A DNA stretch of 64,000 nucleotides, from NCBI RefSeq assembly GCF_003585765.1, contig NZ_CP021235.1, positions 2,232,001-2,296,000 of the forward strand, read 5' to 3'. A model generated the notes under the pieces. That model was given only the letters and a program-made list of their open reading frames with translations, made no database searches and was not told where the DNA came from. Below are positions 24,318-33,520 of this stretch, one piece after another; position 1 is the first letter of the stretch, and every line of letters starts with the position of its first letter. The DNA comes from Pontibacter actiniarum (GTDB taxonomy: Bacteria; Bacteroidota; Bacteroidia; Cytophagales; Hymenobacteraceae). Both the position numbers and the translations under genes were made by a program.

Positions 24318-24440
24318 TTTATTTGTAGCCTTTAAGCTCAGTTATGCTAAAGAGAAGGACTTTCTAAACAGGGCAATGTTTGCAAAGGATAGTGGAATAC
24401 TGATGAATGAGCAGATGGAGTGTTTTCTACAGAAAACCCG

Positions 24441-25082
24441 CTAAGGGTTAAAATTTGTTTTGTTTACAATTGACCTAATTTGATTGTCCAGTTTGGAAGC
24501 GCTCTGCTGCAGCATGGTAACCAACCGATGAGCCTCATGGTCTTTATGAATCGTTCTTTCCAATATAGCAACAAGGCCCAGAATGTTGGCCAACGGAGCC
24601 CGGACCAGATGAGACTGATCGAAGGATACTTCTCGTAAAACTTTAGATTTAAGTTTATTGTCCTCTTCTGCCTTGTTTCTTTTTAGTAGAAGCTCTTTTT
24701 CATACTTCTGCCGATCTTCTACTTTAAAGATAGTTGCATGGATGATTTCCCCTTCCCCCGCTTTACCGTCGACTGCTACTCCGTTAAACAAACAAGAGAA
24801 AGCGCCGTTTGAGGTCTGAATATTTAGATTAATCTCCTTTACTTCCTGGTGCATTTTCAGGATAGGCTGCACGAAAAGCTCATAATACATGACGCCTGCT
24901 TTATCCAAGAAATCCGTCATCTTTTTATCCGCTATTTCTTCCTCACTGACTCCAAGCCACTTTAACAAAGTTTGATTTGTATAGATGATGTGACCGTTCA
25001 TCTTAATGGTTAACAGGCCACAGGGAGCAGTATCATATAAGAACTTGAAATCTATGAAATCGTTTTTGGGCTCTTGTTCCAT
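24441..25082 (-). CDS. PAS sensor protein with isolated histidine-kinase DHp domain
   Basis: 213 residues from ATG at 25082 (a frame to 25127 would run into the hydrolase gene). PAS domain about residues 10-125 ('LYDTAPCGLLTIKMNGHIIY', 'TLLKWLGVSEEEIADKKM'), short coiled coil, then a HisKA-like helix with an H-box 'SFDQSHLVRAPLANILGL'. The protein ends after the second DHp helix; no HATPase domain follows, so it cannot autophosphorylate alone. Ten bases downstream of an RsbQ-like hydrolase, reminiscent of the RsbQ-RsbP pair where the hydrolase feeds a signal to a PAS protein. Confidence 0.85.
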   Translation of the reverse strand: MEQEPKNDFIDFKFLYDTAPCGLLTIKMNGHIIYTNQTLLKWLGVSEEEIADKKMTDFLDKAGVMYYELFVQPILKMHQEVKEINLNIQTSNGAFSCLFNGVAVDGKAGEGEIIHATIFKVEDRQKYEKELLLKRNKAEEDNKLKSKVLREVSFDQSHLVRAPLANILGLVAILERTIHKDHEAHRLVTMLQQSASKLDNQIRSIVNKTNFNP

Positions 25083-25092
25083 GAAAGTGTTA

Positions 25093-25893
25093 TTACTCAA
25101 AATTGATATAGGCACTAATAGCTGCAATCACTTCTTCCGGAGCACTCAGGTGGGGACAGTGACCAGTAGCTTTCAAGATCTTCAGAGTGTTACCTTTCGC
25201 TTTCTTCTCCAAGTAATACCCTACTGCTAAAGGAGCTAGAATATCCTCAGAACATTGCAGGGTAAGGCTCTCAGTTTGAAGTTTCTCCAAATCGGCTCGA
25301 TTATCAGACAGGAAAGTCACACGGGCAAATTCCTTCGCAATATCCGGATCAGTGGCGCAAAAATTTGCCACCAGTTCTTCTCCTAGTTCTGGTCTGTCCG
25401 AATTCCCCATAACCTGCGGCGCCAGAAAGCTTGACCAGCCCAGGTAATTACTGTCCATCAGTTCTAACAGATTGCCTAAATCTTCTCTATCCAAACCTCC
25501 TATATACTCCCCATCGTTTATATAACATGGAGAAGGAGAAATAAAAATCAACTTACTAAAATAAGAAGGTTGTGCTATTGCCGCTTTCACTCCTATCATA
25601 GTACTTACAGAATGCCCTATATAAAGCGCGTCTTTAATATTCAGTGCTTCTAAAATTTCCAGAACATCTTTTGCGTAGCCATCTAAGGAACTATACCTTT
25701 CAGAGTCGTAAGCACTCAAATCAGATTGTCCTGACCCTACAAAATCAAAAAGGATCAGTTTGAACTTTGTCCTATACACGGCAGCTAAATGCCGCCACAC
25801 ATTTTGGCTGCATCCAAATCCATGGGCAAATATAATTGCTCTATCTCCTTGGCCGATTGTGCGGACATTGTTTCGCTTGAAAACGTCTGTCAT
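25093..25893 (-). CDS. rsbQ: RsbQ-like alpha/beta hydrolase
   Basis: 266-residue alpha/beta hydrolase of the RsbQ/KAI2 group. Seen: oxyanion-region 'FAHGFGCSQNVWRHL' (residues 22-36), nucleophile Ser95 in 'YIGHSVSTMIG', Asp217 in 'CSEDILAP', and His248 in 'GHCPHLSAPEEV', the triad spacing of Bacillus RsbQ. In Bacillus it works with the PAS domain of RsbP in energy-stress signalling. Here the next gene is a PAS/DHp protein, so the pair probably forms a small-molecule-responsive sensor; no RsbP phosphatase domain is present. Confidence 0.88.
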   Translation of the reverse strand: MTDVFKRNNVRTIGQGDRAIIFAHGFGCSQNVWRHLAAVYRTKFKLILFDFVGSGQSDLSAYDSERYSSLDGYAKDVLEILEALNIKDALYIGHSVSTMIGVKAAIAQPSYFSKLIFISPSPCYINDGEYIGGLDREDLGNLLELMDSNYLGWSSFLAPQVMGNSDRPELGEELVANFCATDPDIAKEFARVTFLSDNRADLEKLQTESLTLQCSEDILAPLAVGYYLEKKAKGNTLKILKATGHCPHLSAPEEVIAAISAYINFE

Positions 25894-26640
25894 GCCATAA
25901 TAAGGTTAAAAATGGCAGTCAGGCGCGCCAGGGTGTTTTGGATTTTGCACATGTGTTGCGGCGGTAGCCTGGAAGCTCCTTTTTTCATAAAACAGTCTCA
26001 GTCCGCTTTTGTTGAGCGGCTGAGCATCATATCACAAATGTAATACGAAACATCACACATTGCAATTTTTCAGGATAACATCCAGATTAAGAAGATAAAG
26101 GTTACCGCTAAAGCTTTTTCTACAAGTTCTCTCAGAGGTCCATAAAGAGAGTAAGTTGTTACATTTGCCTTTCTGGAAGAGTTGGGCATCAATAAGGGCG
26201 TTGCAATCACGTTGGGTAAGCTCTCTGGTGCATTGCTCTGCCCCTGGAGAAGCTAACTCCACTCTTTAGCAGGGACAAGCACGCGCTCCTCTGACTTGTT
26301 CTGATATACCTTGACAAAGATTTATTCTAGCAACCACAAATAGTACAATGCAAGCAGGAACGGCAGCCGCATATTTTGATAAATAGGCGGCTTTTTGTTT
26401 CAAGAGTATCAAAAAAGATTTTAGCCCTTGTTACTCCTTCCCTTTACATTTGCATTGGTTGCTTTACCTGTAGCACTCTTTACCTTTCTAATCCCTGAAT
26501 CACATCTTATCGTTTCTCACTTATGATCATTATTGACCTAAATAAGAGCAAGTAATATTGATGATAAGTTCAATTATTGATAGCACCAGATTTTAACCAG
26601 TTTCAGTTTTATAACTCCTGGTGTTTTCTCCTCTCGATGC
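25894..26640. other. Intergenic region without a clear gene
   Basis: About 750 bp with no convincing coding region. A hairpin (AGCCGC...GCGGCT then TTTTTG, 26370-26398) could be a plus-strand terminator of a lost gene. A 69-codon minus-strand frame at 26053-26262 has no supporting feature. Confidence 0.5.
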
Positions 26641-27050
26641 GTGCTGGCTCGTGAGAAGGGGTGGCCTCAGGAATACTACGCTCAGTGCTTTTCAGGCTTT
26701 GCTACCGTACAACTTCTATTTCTATGCTACGGAGGAGTCCTTACCGACAGGTTAACGGCAAGTAAGTTATTACCAGTTTACCTCATCCCTATGATACTGT
26801 TTTGTTTTGTTTCGCTGGCGGAAATTCCGGGCAGAGTTACAGCTCTTCTGTTCCTGCTTCTCATTGGATTATCGGCCGGTTTAGTCAGCATTGTCAGTTC
26901 CGCAGTTATAGCAGAAACAGATGGAACAAACCGGGTGGGCCAGGCACGCTCCCTTTCTAGATGATCAGGGTATTTAGCACGGCCCTTGCTCCCGTATCCA
27001 TAGGTCTCCTGCTGTACGAGGGAGCAACTGGGAGTCAGAAAGGGTCTGCC
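26641..27050 (+). pseudogene. MFS transporter remnant
   Basis: A fragment of a major-facilitator transporter: 'YAQCFSGFATVQLLFLCYGG' and 'VLTDRLTASKLLPVYLIPM', then hydrophobic helices and 'VGQARSLS', after which a stop occurs and the reading moves one frame to 'RVFSTALAPVSIGLLLYEGA'. The N-terminal half of a normal MFS protein is missing and there is at least one frameshift, so the gene is dead. Confidence 0.7.
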
Positions 27051-27414
27051 TGAGCAGCTTTACCACGCCTCGTTACATTGAACAGCTTCAAGGCCGCTGA
27101 ACAGGTAATGAGTTCTCGAAAGGAAAGTTAAAAGCCTTTAGGTAAAACTGAAGTTTTTTATGTTTCTTACAGACTATACTATTAGTAAGTCAACAGCTAA
27201 TGGCGGGCTAGGCGTATTATTTCCCCTGACGGTATCGCACTACATTTTTACTCTCTCCAGCACATACAGACTACAGGCAAAGCAAATTGCTAGTCTGCGG
27301 CGCCAGAAATTTTAAACATTTAGGCGCTCCCAAAGTTTCAATACAAGCAAATATGGCCTTCAGTACGTTTAACAGCTGGTATAAGCATCACAAAAGTATA
27401 GGACTTCTCTTAGC
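27051..27414. other. Intergenic region
   Basis: About 360 bp between the MFS remnant and the Crp/Fnr gene. No gene, repeat or strong hairpin seen; it presumably holds the promoter of the regulator. Confidence 0.5.
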
Positions 27415-27984
27415 ATGTACAGCCTTTTAGAAGCATTTCTGACAAGCAGAACAGACATAGCCGGGGACTGCCTAAAGGAAGTATGTTCCAACTTTGAGCC
27501 GCTGAGAGCCAAGCGAAACGAGATTTTACTTCCCTATGGCACTGTTTGCCAGCACTATTATTTTGTGAACAAAGGCTGCATCCGGCTTTTCACTATCAAT
27601 AAGGATGGGGTGGAGACGACAAGGTTCTTTGCCTTTGAAGGCGGGTTTGGTACTGCCCTACCCAGTTTTATCGAGCAGAAACCCGCCTTTGAGTACATGC
27701 AAGCCATCGAAAAATCTGAACTCCTCAGAATTGCCAGAGAGGACTTCTTTCACTTGGTGGAAACAATACCGCCCTTTGCTTTCATATACAGGCAGATTTT
27801 AGAACAAGGCTTCATCACCGCCCAAAAGCGAATCTATGGCTTTCAGGGATTTGATGCCTTAGAGAAAGTAAAATGGGTTATTGAGCATCAACCTGACTTT
27901 CTTTTGCGGGTGTCCAACAAAATGGCAGCCTCCTACATCGGCCTCTCCCCTTCTACCTTAAGCAGAGTTAAAGCCCGGCTGTAG
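27415..27984 (+). CDS. Crp/Fnr-family transcriptional regulator
   Basis: 189 residues. Cyclic-nucleotide-binding-like jelly roll (about 25-120: 'EILLPYGTVCQHYYFVNKGC', 'FFAFEGGFGTALPSF'), long dimerisation helix and a C-terminal HTH 'NKMAASYIGLSPSTLSRVKA'. This short form, common in Bacteroidota, lacks the conserved Arg/Ser phosphate-binding cassette of CRP, so cAMP binding is unlikely. It lies directly upstream of a GlcG/HbpS-type gene and a hydroxyisourate hydrolase and may control them. Confidence 0.9.
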   Translation: MYSLLEAFLTSRTDIAGDCLKEVCSNFEPLRAKRNEILLPYGTVCQHYYFVNKGCIRLFTINKDGVETTRFFAFEGGFGTALPSFIEQKPAFEYMQAIEKSELLRIAREDFFHLVETIPPFAFIYRQILEQGFITAQKRIYGFQGFDALEKVKWVIEHQPDFLLRVSNKMAASYIGLSPSTLSRVKARL

Positions 27985-28046
27985 AAACGTTGACTTAAGG
28001 CAATGCTTTGTGTTTGAAGCACTGGTAGTTTTGTAAAAAACGAACC

Positions 28047-28592
28047 ATGCTTTACAAACTGCAGTTGCTCCTCATCCTTTTTATCCCCATGCTCGCTTTG
28101 GCCCAGAACACCAGGCCAGATAGCTCTAAACGGAAAAAAAGCTCCAATCAAGTGCAGTCGAAGTATACGGCTGTAGCGCATCAGCTCACATTGGAAGCAG
28201 CCATAGAACTAACAAGTAGGGCACGGGCTGCTGCCTCCTCTTTGGATAAGGACGTCAGCATCGCCATACTGGATGGCTCTGGTCAACTGGTTATGCTGAC
28301 AAAGGGGAATGGCGTGGGACCGCACAACACCGAAGCCGCCAGAAGAAAGGCTTACACGGCGCTCTCCACCAAAACCCCTACCCTCATGTTGGCCCGCAGT
28401 GCCAGAGCCAATGCCGACACTCAGAACTTGGCCAACCTTCCGGAGCTGTTGCTGCTTGGCGGCGGATACCCCATCTGGCATAACGGTCAGGTGATAGGAG
28501 GTATCGTCGTAGCTGGCGGCGGCGGACCTGAAAACGACCATACCATCGCTAAAGCCGCATCCACAGCAGCAACAGCACTACTTATACCTTAA
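28047..28592 (+). CDS. GlcG/HbpS-family protein, secreted
   Basis: 181 residues: signal peptide (about 1-20, ending ALAQN), a basic linker, then the GlcG/HbpS (DUF336) domain: 'LTLEAAIELTSRARAAASSL', 'VSIAILDGSGQLVMLTKGNG', and a Gly-rich end 'GGIVVAGGGGPENDHTIAKA'. The family includes haem-degrading HbpS and proteins of unknown role beside glycolate genes. Here it is exported and 16 bases upstream of a hydroxyisourate hydrolase. Confidence 0.87.
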   Translation: MLYKLQLLLILFIPMLALAQNTRPDSSKRKKSSNQVQSKYTAVAHQLTLEAAIELTSRARAAASSLDKDVSIAILDGSGQLVMLTKGNGVGPHNTEAARRKAYTALSTKTPTLMLARSARANADTQNLANLPELLLLGGGYPIWHNGQVIGGIVVAGGGGPENDHTIAKAASTAATALLIP

Positions 28593-28608
28593 CTCTAACA
28601 CGCACAAC

Positions 28609-29016
28609 ATGAAAAACCTAGCTCTATTACTCCTGTTTGTTCTCATAACGACAGTTACGCATGCCCAAACTTCATCCTACCAGTTGTCGAGCCATATTTT
28701 GGATGTGGCCACTGGCATGCCGGCCAAAGGTGTCCCGGTTCAGCTGGAAAAACTGGATGAAACAACCCAGCAGTGGATACAGGTCGATGAAAAGAGAACG
28801 GACGACAACGGACGAATCAAGGAATTTCTGTCCACCAAAAGTCCTAACGTGGGCATATACAGGCTTCGCTTTTTAGTAGCTGATTACTTCAAGGGCAAAC
28901 AAACGGAGAGCTTCTACCCGTTTATTGAAGTGGTCTTCCAAATTAAGGACAAGGAACACTACCATGTTCCCATCACCCTGTCCCCTTACGGCTACGCCAC
29001 CTACAGAGGAAATTAA
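28609..29016 (+). CDS. uraH: 5-hydroxyisourate hydrolase (transthyretin-related), secreted
   Basis: 135 residues with signal peptide (about 1-19, ending THAQT). Family marks: 'LSSHILDVATGMPAKGVPV' with the active-site His, a central Arg in the 'YRLRF' strand region, and the diagnostic C terminus 'HYHVPITLSPYGYATYRGN'. Hydrolyses 5-hydroxyisourate to OHCU in urate degradation. The export signal would place it in the periplasm, which is unusual as no other urate gene is here. Confidence 0.92.
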   Translation: MKNLALLLLFVLITTVTHAQTSSYQLSSHILDVATGMPAKGVPVQLEKLDETTQQWIQVDEKRTDDNGRIKEFLSTKSPNVGIYRLRFLVADYFKGKQTESFYPFIEVVFQIKDKEHYHVPITLSPYGYATYRGN

Positions 29017-29035
29017 CCTAAAGCAACACAGCATG

Positions 29036-29072
29036 TACAGTTTCGCTTCTCCTAGGCGAAACTGTCCTTTTT
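29036..29072 (+). terminator. Rho-independent terminator after uraH
   Basis: ACAGTTTCGC / GCGAAACTGT stem with a short loop, followed by CCTTTTTGG, 20 bases after the stop. Confidence 0.85.
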
Positions 29073-29627
29073 GGAGTGCACTTTCGTTACACTAACGGTC
29101 AGAGAACCATTCGAATCCTGTCTGTTAAATGTCCAAAAGCTGCAGTTTGTAAGGTAACCTGCCGCCTTTTATTCCCCTTGAAGTAGGTGTGCTTGTCGTT
29201 TAGCTCCGCACCGCAGTCGCCATGCAAACGATGTCCTTTCTTGCCGAAGTCTTCCTGAAGGTCGTCAGAGAGCGGGTAGCGGCTCTTGCGCAAGTTGCTA
29301 TGCCTCATGCTGATGCCGATGTTGGGCAGAGGCTGTAGCTGCCTGTCTCCTGCTGATAGTAGGCGTCCTGGTGCAGCGCTGCCTAGAGGTGCAGGTGGCA
29401 TGTCTCCGCCGAACAAGCAGTTCTCAATGACGGGCTACTTCTCATGGAGAAGCGCCTCGTGCACGCTCGGCTGGTCTGGAAGAGCGCCCTGCCCCCTCTA
29501 TACGAAAGGGCTCTAGATCTTACTCTTTTGACATATCTCCTTTTGCAGGGAAATGCCCCTGTAAAAGAGGATCTTCCGCACTGCGCCCGCGGGAAACATA
29601 CAGGCAGCACCCGTAGGTGTTACCGCT
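29073..29627. other. Intergenic region before recombinase remnant
   Basis: About 550 bp. Several short frames on both strands have no domain, signal peptide or context support. Probably decayed sequence left by the mobile element whose tail follows. Confidence 0.45.
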
Positions 29628-30092
29628 TTGCCGGGAAATATTCACTACGCCACGCACCAGGCAAGGCATAAAACCCTGGTACGAGTCAAAGAACTGGAAC
29701 AGCGCATTGCACATGCCCGCGACCTGGTGGCAAGCGCACAAATCGAACCGGTCGACTTTCGTGAAATCAAAACCGCGTGCACGGCCACCATCGAGAAACT
29801 GGAGGCAAAACTAAGCGCTTTAGCGCGGGAAACGGACTTGCAGGGGCTTTTAAAGAAGGGTTTAGAGCAATTGCTGCGCCTGGACTACCTGTACGAAAAC
29901 GGCAGCAATCGGGAGAAGCGCCTGCTGATCGGTTCGATATTTCCGGATAATCTGGTATTTGACGACGGAAGAGTTCGAACCGCTCGGGTAAACGAGGTTG
30001 CCCACTTTATCTATCAGATAAACAGTATATTAGGTGTAAAAAAAACTGGACAAAGAGCCCAAAAAAGCTCTTGTCCAGTAAGGTGCTCTTAA
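29628..30092 (+). pseudogene. C-terminal fragment of a large serine recombinase
   Basis: The 154-codon frame corresponds to the tail of Bacteroidota serine recombinases/resolvases: coiled coil 'VKELEQRIAHARDLVASAQ', then 'EKRLLIGSIFPDNLVFDDGR' and 'RTARVNEVAHFIYQINSIL', just as these proteins end. The catalytic N-terminal resolvase domain and the zinc ribbon are missing, so only the last third survives. A strong hairpin sits at its end. Confidence 0.78.
30046..30078 (+). terminator. Hairpin at end of recombinase remnant
   Basis: CTGGACAA(A)GAGC / GCTCTTGTCCAG stem with a CCAAAAAA loop. It overlaps the last codons of the fragment and may be a terminator or element end. Confidence 0.6.
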
Positions 30093-30329
30093 ATGTACAA
30101 ATTTCGAACCATTTTCTGGACGATTTGAGGATGTTGGCGCAAACCTGGAGATAAGCTAACTGTATTCAATGTTTGTTGTGATGAAAGGCCGCTCTTTTAG
30201 CTCTTCCAAACCGTACCACATGATCCCCTCCCAATTTTAAGGCCGATCTAAAGTAGAGAATTCGGAATTTTGTATGCTCTTTTGTGCCCATTTTTCCTGG
30301 GTCACACCCTCTAACGAACTGTGAGGTCG

Positions 30330-31030
30330 GAAGCTTTATATTCCTGCCGCCAGGCCTCGATTTTCTCTCTGGCATCCTCCAGCGACAGGAACCAATGCAC
30401 GTTCAGGCACTCATCCCGGAAGCTGCCGTTGAAGGACTCAATAAAGGCGTTATCGGTTTGCCCGGCCTGGAGAAGTCCAGCGTCACCTTATTGTCATAAG
30501 CCCACTTGTCCATGGCCTTGGAAATGAATTCACTCCCGTTGCCCACTTTGATACGATCCGGCACCCGACCAAGTTCCTGCTTTAACCGCTCCATGACAGC
30601 CATTACCTGCTCCCCTCTGATACCCTGATCCACCTCAATGGCCAGGCACCTACGGCTATGATTATCGACTACAGTTAAGGAGCGGAACATGCGGCCATCA
30701 AAGAGCTGGTCAGCCACAAAATCAATACTCCAGCACTCGTGGTTACTGGAGAGTTCCGGACGCTCCAGCCGGTGGGCGGCGACCTTACTTCTCCTCGGCC
30801 GCTTGCTCCTCAGATTTAGCCCCTCCTCTTTGTAGAGGCGGTACACGCGCTTATAGTTATCTCGCCAGCCTTCCCGCCTGAGCAGGACAAAGATGCGCTA
30901 GAACCCGTAGCGAACCCGCACCTGGGCAATCTCCTGCATCCGCTTTCTGATCACGGAGCTGTCCCTGGTTTTGGAGCGGTAGTACCAACCTGAGCGGTGA
31001 AACAGCACCACCTCACATGCTCTTCTGACC
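30330..31030 (-). pseudogene. Broken IS3 transposase orfB
   Basis: The longest piece (30403-30846) reads 'CWSIDFVADQLFDGRMFRSL', 'TVVDNHSRRCLAIEVD' and 'IKVGNGSEFISKAMDKWAYD': an rve transposase core with the second catalytic Asp changed to Gly. The frame breaks after 'SRPGKPIT'; the last third ('AFIES..NGSFRDECLN' type) continues in another frame down to about 30330. The N-terminal HTH part above 30846 contains stops. Confidence 0.8.
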
Positions 31031-31151
31031 AAAATTCGGTAGTCCTTCTGTAGTTCTAAGGCCAGCCGCTTTACCTGGGCTTGCTAAAGCTTTTTCCGCA
31101 GCACGTCCTGCAGCATCTGCTTGTCCAGGCTCAGGTCCGCCACCAGCTTCT

Positions 31152-31352
31152 TCAGCTGAAGGTTCTCCTCCTCCAACTGCCGGAGCCCAGGATAGTTCCG
31201 ACACTCCTAAACCACCGTACTTCTTCTTCCAACTCTAGCAGGTAGCCTCTCCTGATGCCCATCTTGCGGCACACTTCTTCGACCTTAGTACCCGTCTCTG
31301 CTTGCTTGATGGCGAGGATGATCTGCGCCTTAGTAAATTTTGATTTCTTCAT
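31152..31352 (-). pseudogene. Broken IS3 transposase orfA
   Basis: Starts with the standard 'MKKSKFTKAQIILAIKQAE' and 'KVEEVCRKMGI', then shifts frame at about residue 34; the usual 'FYNWKKKYGGL' is scrambled into 'GYLLELEEEVRWFRSVG'. Further orfA pieces lie in another frame to about 31090. Confidence 0.8.
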
Positions 31353-31546
31353 GGCAATTCGTTTTATGCTAGTACGACAAATCGCCCGTTTTCTCTACTT
31401 TACAGCAGTCCGGTTTTTCGGGGGGGAGGTCAGATCTCATTCGTCCCCACATTTAACACAACCCTTGATTTGCATACAAGGATCAGGGTTTTGCATACAG
31501 TTAGTAATATAACCTTAGCGATCTTTGGCCTATAAAAATCAACATT

Positions 31547-32551
31547 ATGGAAATAAAGAAAATGACATTGGGAAGCCAGGGTTTGGTTGTACCAGGTATT
31601 GGTTTAGGGTGTATGGGTATGACCGGCTTTGAAGAGGCAAACATGTACGGGGAGGCAGACGAGCAGGAAGCCATCGCCACCATCCACCGGTCCCTCGAAT
31701 TAGGCGGCAACTTTTTAGACACGGCAGACCTGTATGGTCCATTCAAAAATGAGCAGCTTATCGCGAAAGCTATCAAGGGCAATCGCAGCAAGTACATTAT
31801 CGCTACCAAGTTTGGCTGGGAAATAGACGACAACAGCAAGGTAACCTGGGCCATCAATGGCAAAAAGGAATATGTAAAAAAAGCGTTGGAGCGTTCCCTT
31901 AAAAACCTTAACACCGATTACATAGACTTGTATTACTTGCACCGGCTTGATAAAAACACCCCCATCGAAGAAACGGTTGCCGCCATGAGTGAGCTGGTGA
32001 AAGAAGGGAAAGTGGGTTATATCGGCTTATCAGAAGTTTCCTCGGATACGGTAAAAAGAGCGCATGCGGTTCACCCGATTACGGCCGTACAAAGTGAATA
32101 CTCATTGTTTGAGCGTACAGTGGAAGAACGGGGAATACTGCAAACCCTACATGATTTGGGCATAGGTTTCGTGGCCTACTCACCGCTGGGCCGCGGTTTT
32201 TTGACCGGACAGATTCGTACCACAGACGATCTTCCGGAGAATGATTTCCGCCGTGCGATCCCCCGCTTTCAGGAAGCCCACTTCTCTAAAAACCTAGAGT
32301 TGGTCAAGGCTGTTGAGGCCTTAGCGAGAGAAAAGAACGTTACCCCTTCCCAATTGGCGCTAGCCTGGATCATGAGCAAGGGCATTTTACCCATTCCGGG
32401 CACCAAACGGAGAAAATACCTGGAGCAGAATATAGCGGCCACCGCTATTCAATTAAGCGGAGCAGACCTAGCTGGTCTGGAAAGTATTGTGCCGTTAGGG
32501 ACTGATACCGGTAAACCGTACGATGAATTTAGCATGGGGCTTATTGACTGA
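31547..32551 (+). CDS. Aldo/keto reductase
   Basis: 334-residue TIM-barrel NADPH-dependent reductase of the YakC/AKR13-like group. Catalytic tetrad visible: Asp58 ('NFLDTADLYG'), Tyr63, Lys88 ('IATKFGW') and His132 ('YYLHRLD'). Later 'FVAYSPLGRGFLTGQI' and 'ILPIPGTKRRKYLEQN' are the usual cofactor-binding segments. Cytoplasmic, wide substrate range. A terminator follows, then an AraC regulator which may control it. Confidence 0.93.
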   Translation: MEIKKMTLGSQGLVVPGIGLGCMGMTGFEEANMYGEADEQEAIATIHRSLELGGNFLDTADLYGPFKNEQLIAKAIKGNRSKYIIATKFGWEIDDNSKVTWAINGKKEYVKKALERSLKNLNTDYIDLYYLHRLDKNTPIEETVAAMSELVKEGKVGYIGLSEVSSDTVKRAHAVHPITAVQSEYSLFERTVEERGILQTLHDLGIGFVAYSPLGRGFLTGQIRTTDDLPENDFRRAIPRFQEAHFSKNLELVKAVEALAREKNVTPSQLALAWIMSKGILPIPGTKRRKYLEQNIAATAIQLSGADLAGLESIVPLGTDTGKPYDEFSMGLID

Positions 32552-32562
32552 TTAACTCTCCG

Positions 32563-32589
32563 CGGCTGCATTTTTTGACAATGCAGCCG
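32563..32589 (+). terminator. Terminator after aldo/keto reductase
   Basis: CGGCTGCATT / AATGCAGCCG stem, 7-base loop, followed by TTATTTTAT. Confidence 0.8.
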
Positions 32590-32623
32590 TTATTTTATAA
32601 GTTGTGGTACTTAAAGTAGTGTT

Positions 32624-33520
32624 ATGAACTCTATTAATTCTGTCTCGGAATTTCACCGGCTGTTGTCTTTGCCAGAACCCCGCCATCCGCTGGTGAGTGT
32701 CATAAATCTGGCAGAAAGCGTTTTCCTGGAAGACAAGGTTTGGGAGGGTTTTATTAACCGGTTCTACTGCGTAGCCCTAAAAAGAGAAGCCAAGGGTAAA
32801 ATAAGGTATGGTCAGCAACACTACGATTACGATAACGGTGTCTTGAGTTTTACTGCACCCAATCAGGTGCAGTATCTGGATCTGCAGCATATGGAATGCG
32901 GGTCGGGCCATCTGCTCATCTTCCATCCGGATTTTTTGCTTACCCATTCCTTGGCAAGCACTATTAACGGTTATGGTTTTTTTTCTTACGCAGTCCACGA
33001 GGCGCTGCATCTTTCCGCTGAAGAAGAAGATGATCTTATCATTATACTCCGCAAGATCGACAAGGAATGCCTGCATATTGATAAACACACACAGGGAATC
33101 ATCCTGTCACAAGTCGAGTTGCTGCTTAACTATTCCAACCGCTTTTACGAGCGACAGTTTATCACCCGCAAGAACCACAACCATCAACTGCTTACGAAAT
33201 TTGAACTTCTTGTTGAGGAGTATTTCAATTCCGATGCTACCATGCAACAGGGACTGTTAACGGTACAGCGTGTTGCAGAACGCATGAATCTATCGCCAAA
33301 CTACCTAAGCGATCTCCTGCGCCTACACACCGGACAAAACACCCAGCAACATATCCACGAGAAGTTGATCGAAAAGGCAAAGGAAAAACTATCCACCACC
33401 AACTTATCGGTGAGCGAAATCGCTTATGCTTTGGGCTTTGAATATGCCCAGTCATTCAGCACGCTTTTTAAGAAGAAAACCCAAATGTCACCTCTGGAGT
33501 TTCGACAGTCATTTAACTGA
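32624..33520 (+). CDS. AraC-family transcriptional regulator
   Basis: 298 residues: N-terminal ligand-binding-like domain (about 1-180) and a C-terminal double HTH (about 195-298: 'VQRVAERMNLSPNYLSDLLR' and 'SVSEIAYALGFEYAQSFSTL', ending 'KTQMSPLEFRQSFN'). Close paralogue of the regulator at 38211, with the same opening 'SEFHRLLSL'. Placed after an aldo/keto reductase, a frequent Bacteroidota pairing. Confidence 0.92.
   Translation: MNSINSVSEFHRLLSLPEPRHPLVSVINLAESVFLEDKVWEGFINRFYCVALKREAKGKIRYGQQHYDYDNGVLSFTAPNQVQYLDLQHMECGSGHLLIFHPDFLLTHSLASTINGYGFFSYAVHEALHLSAEEEDDLIIILRKIDKECLHIDKHTQGIILSQVELLLNYSNRFYERQFITRKNHNHQLLTKFELLVEEYFNSDATMQQGLLTVQRVAERMNLSPNYLSDLLRLHTGQNTQQHIHEKLIEKAKEKLSTTNLSVSEIAYALGFEYAQSFSTLFKKKTQMSPLEFRQSFN

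Larger units (their letters stand above)
30241..31410 (-). mobile_element. Decayed IS3-family element
   Basis: About 1170 bp bounded by inverted repeats containing TAAAGTAGAGA (30249-30259) and its complement TCTCTACTTTA (31392-31402). It carries broken orfA and orfB on the minus strand. The catalytic motif DNGSEF reads GNGSEF, and there are several frameshifts and stops. It is not closely related to the intact IS at 7820. Confidence 0.8.

Noticed and set aside
26053..26262. 69-codon minus-strand frame
   Set aside because: No signal peptide, domain or operon context; likely chance.
29099..29610. Several overlapping frames on both strands before the recombinase tail
   Set aside because: They compete with each other, look low-complexity (Gly/Pro/Arg-rich) and match no family.
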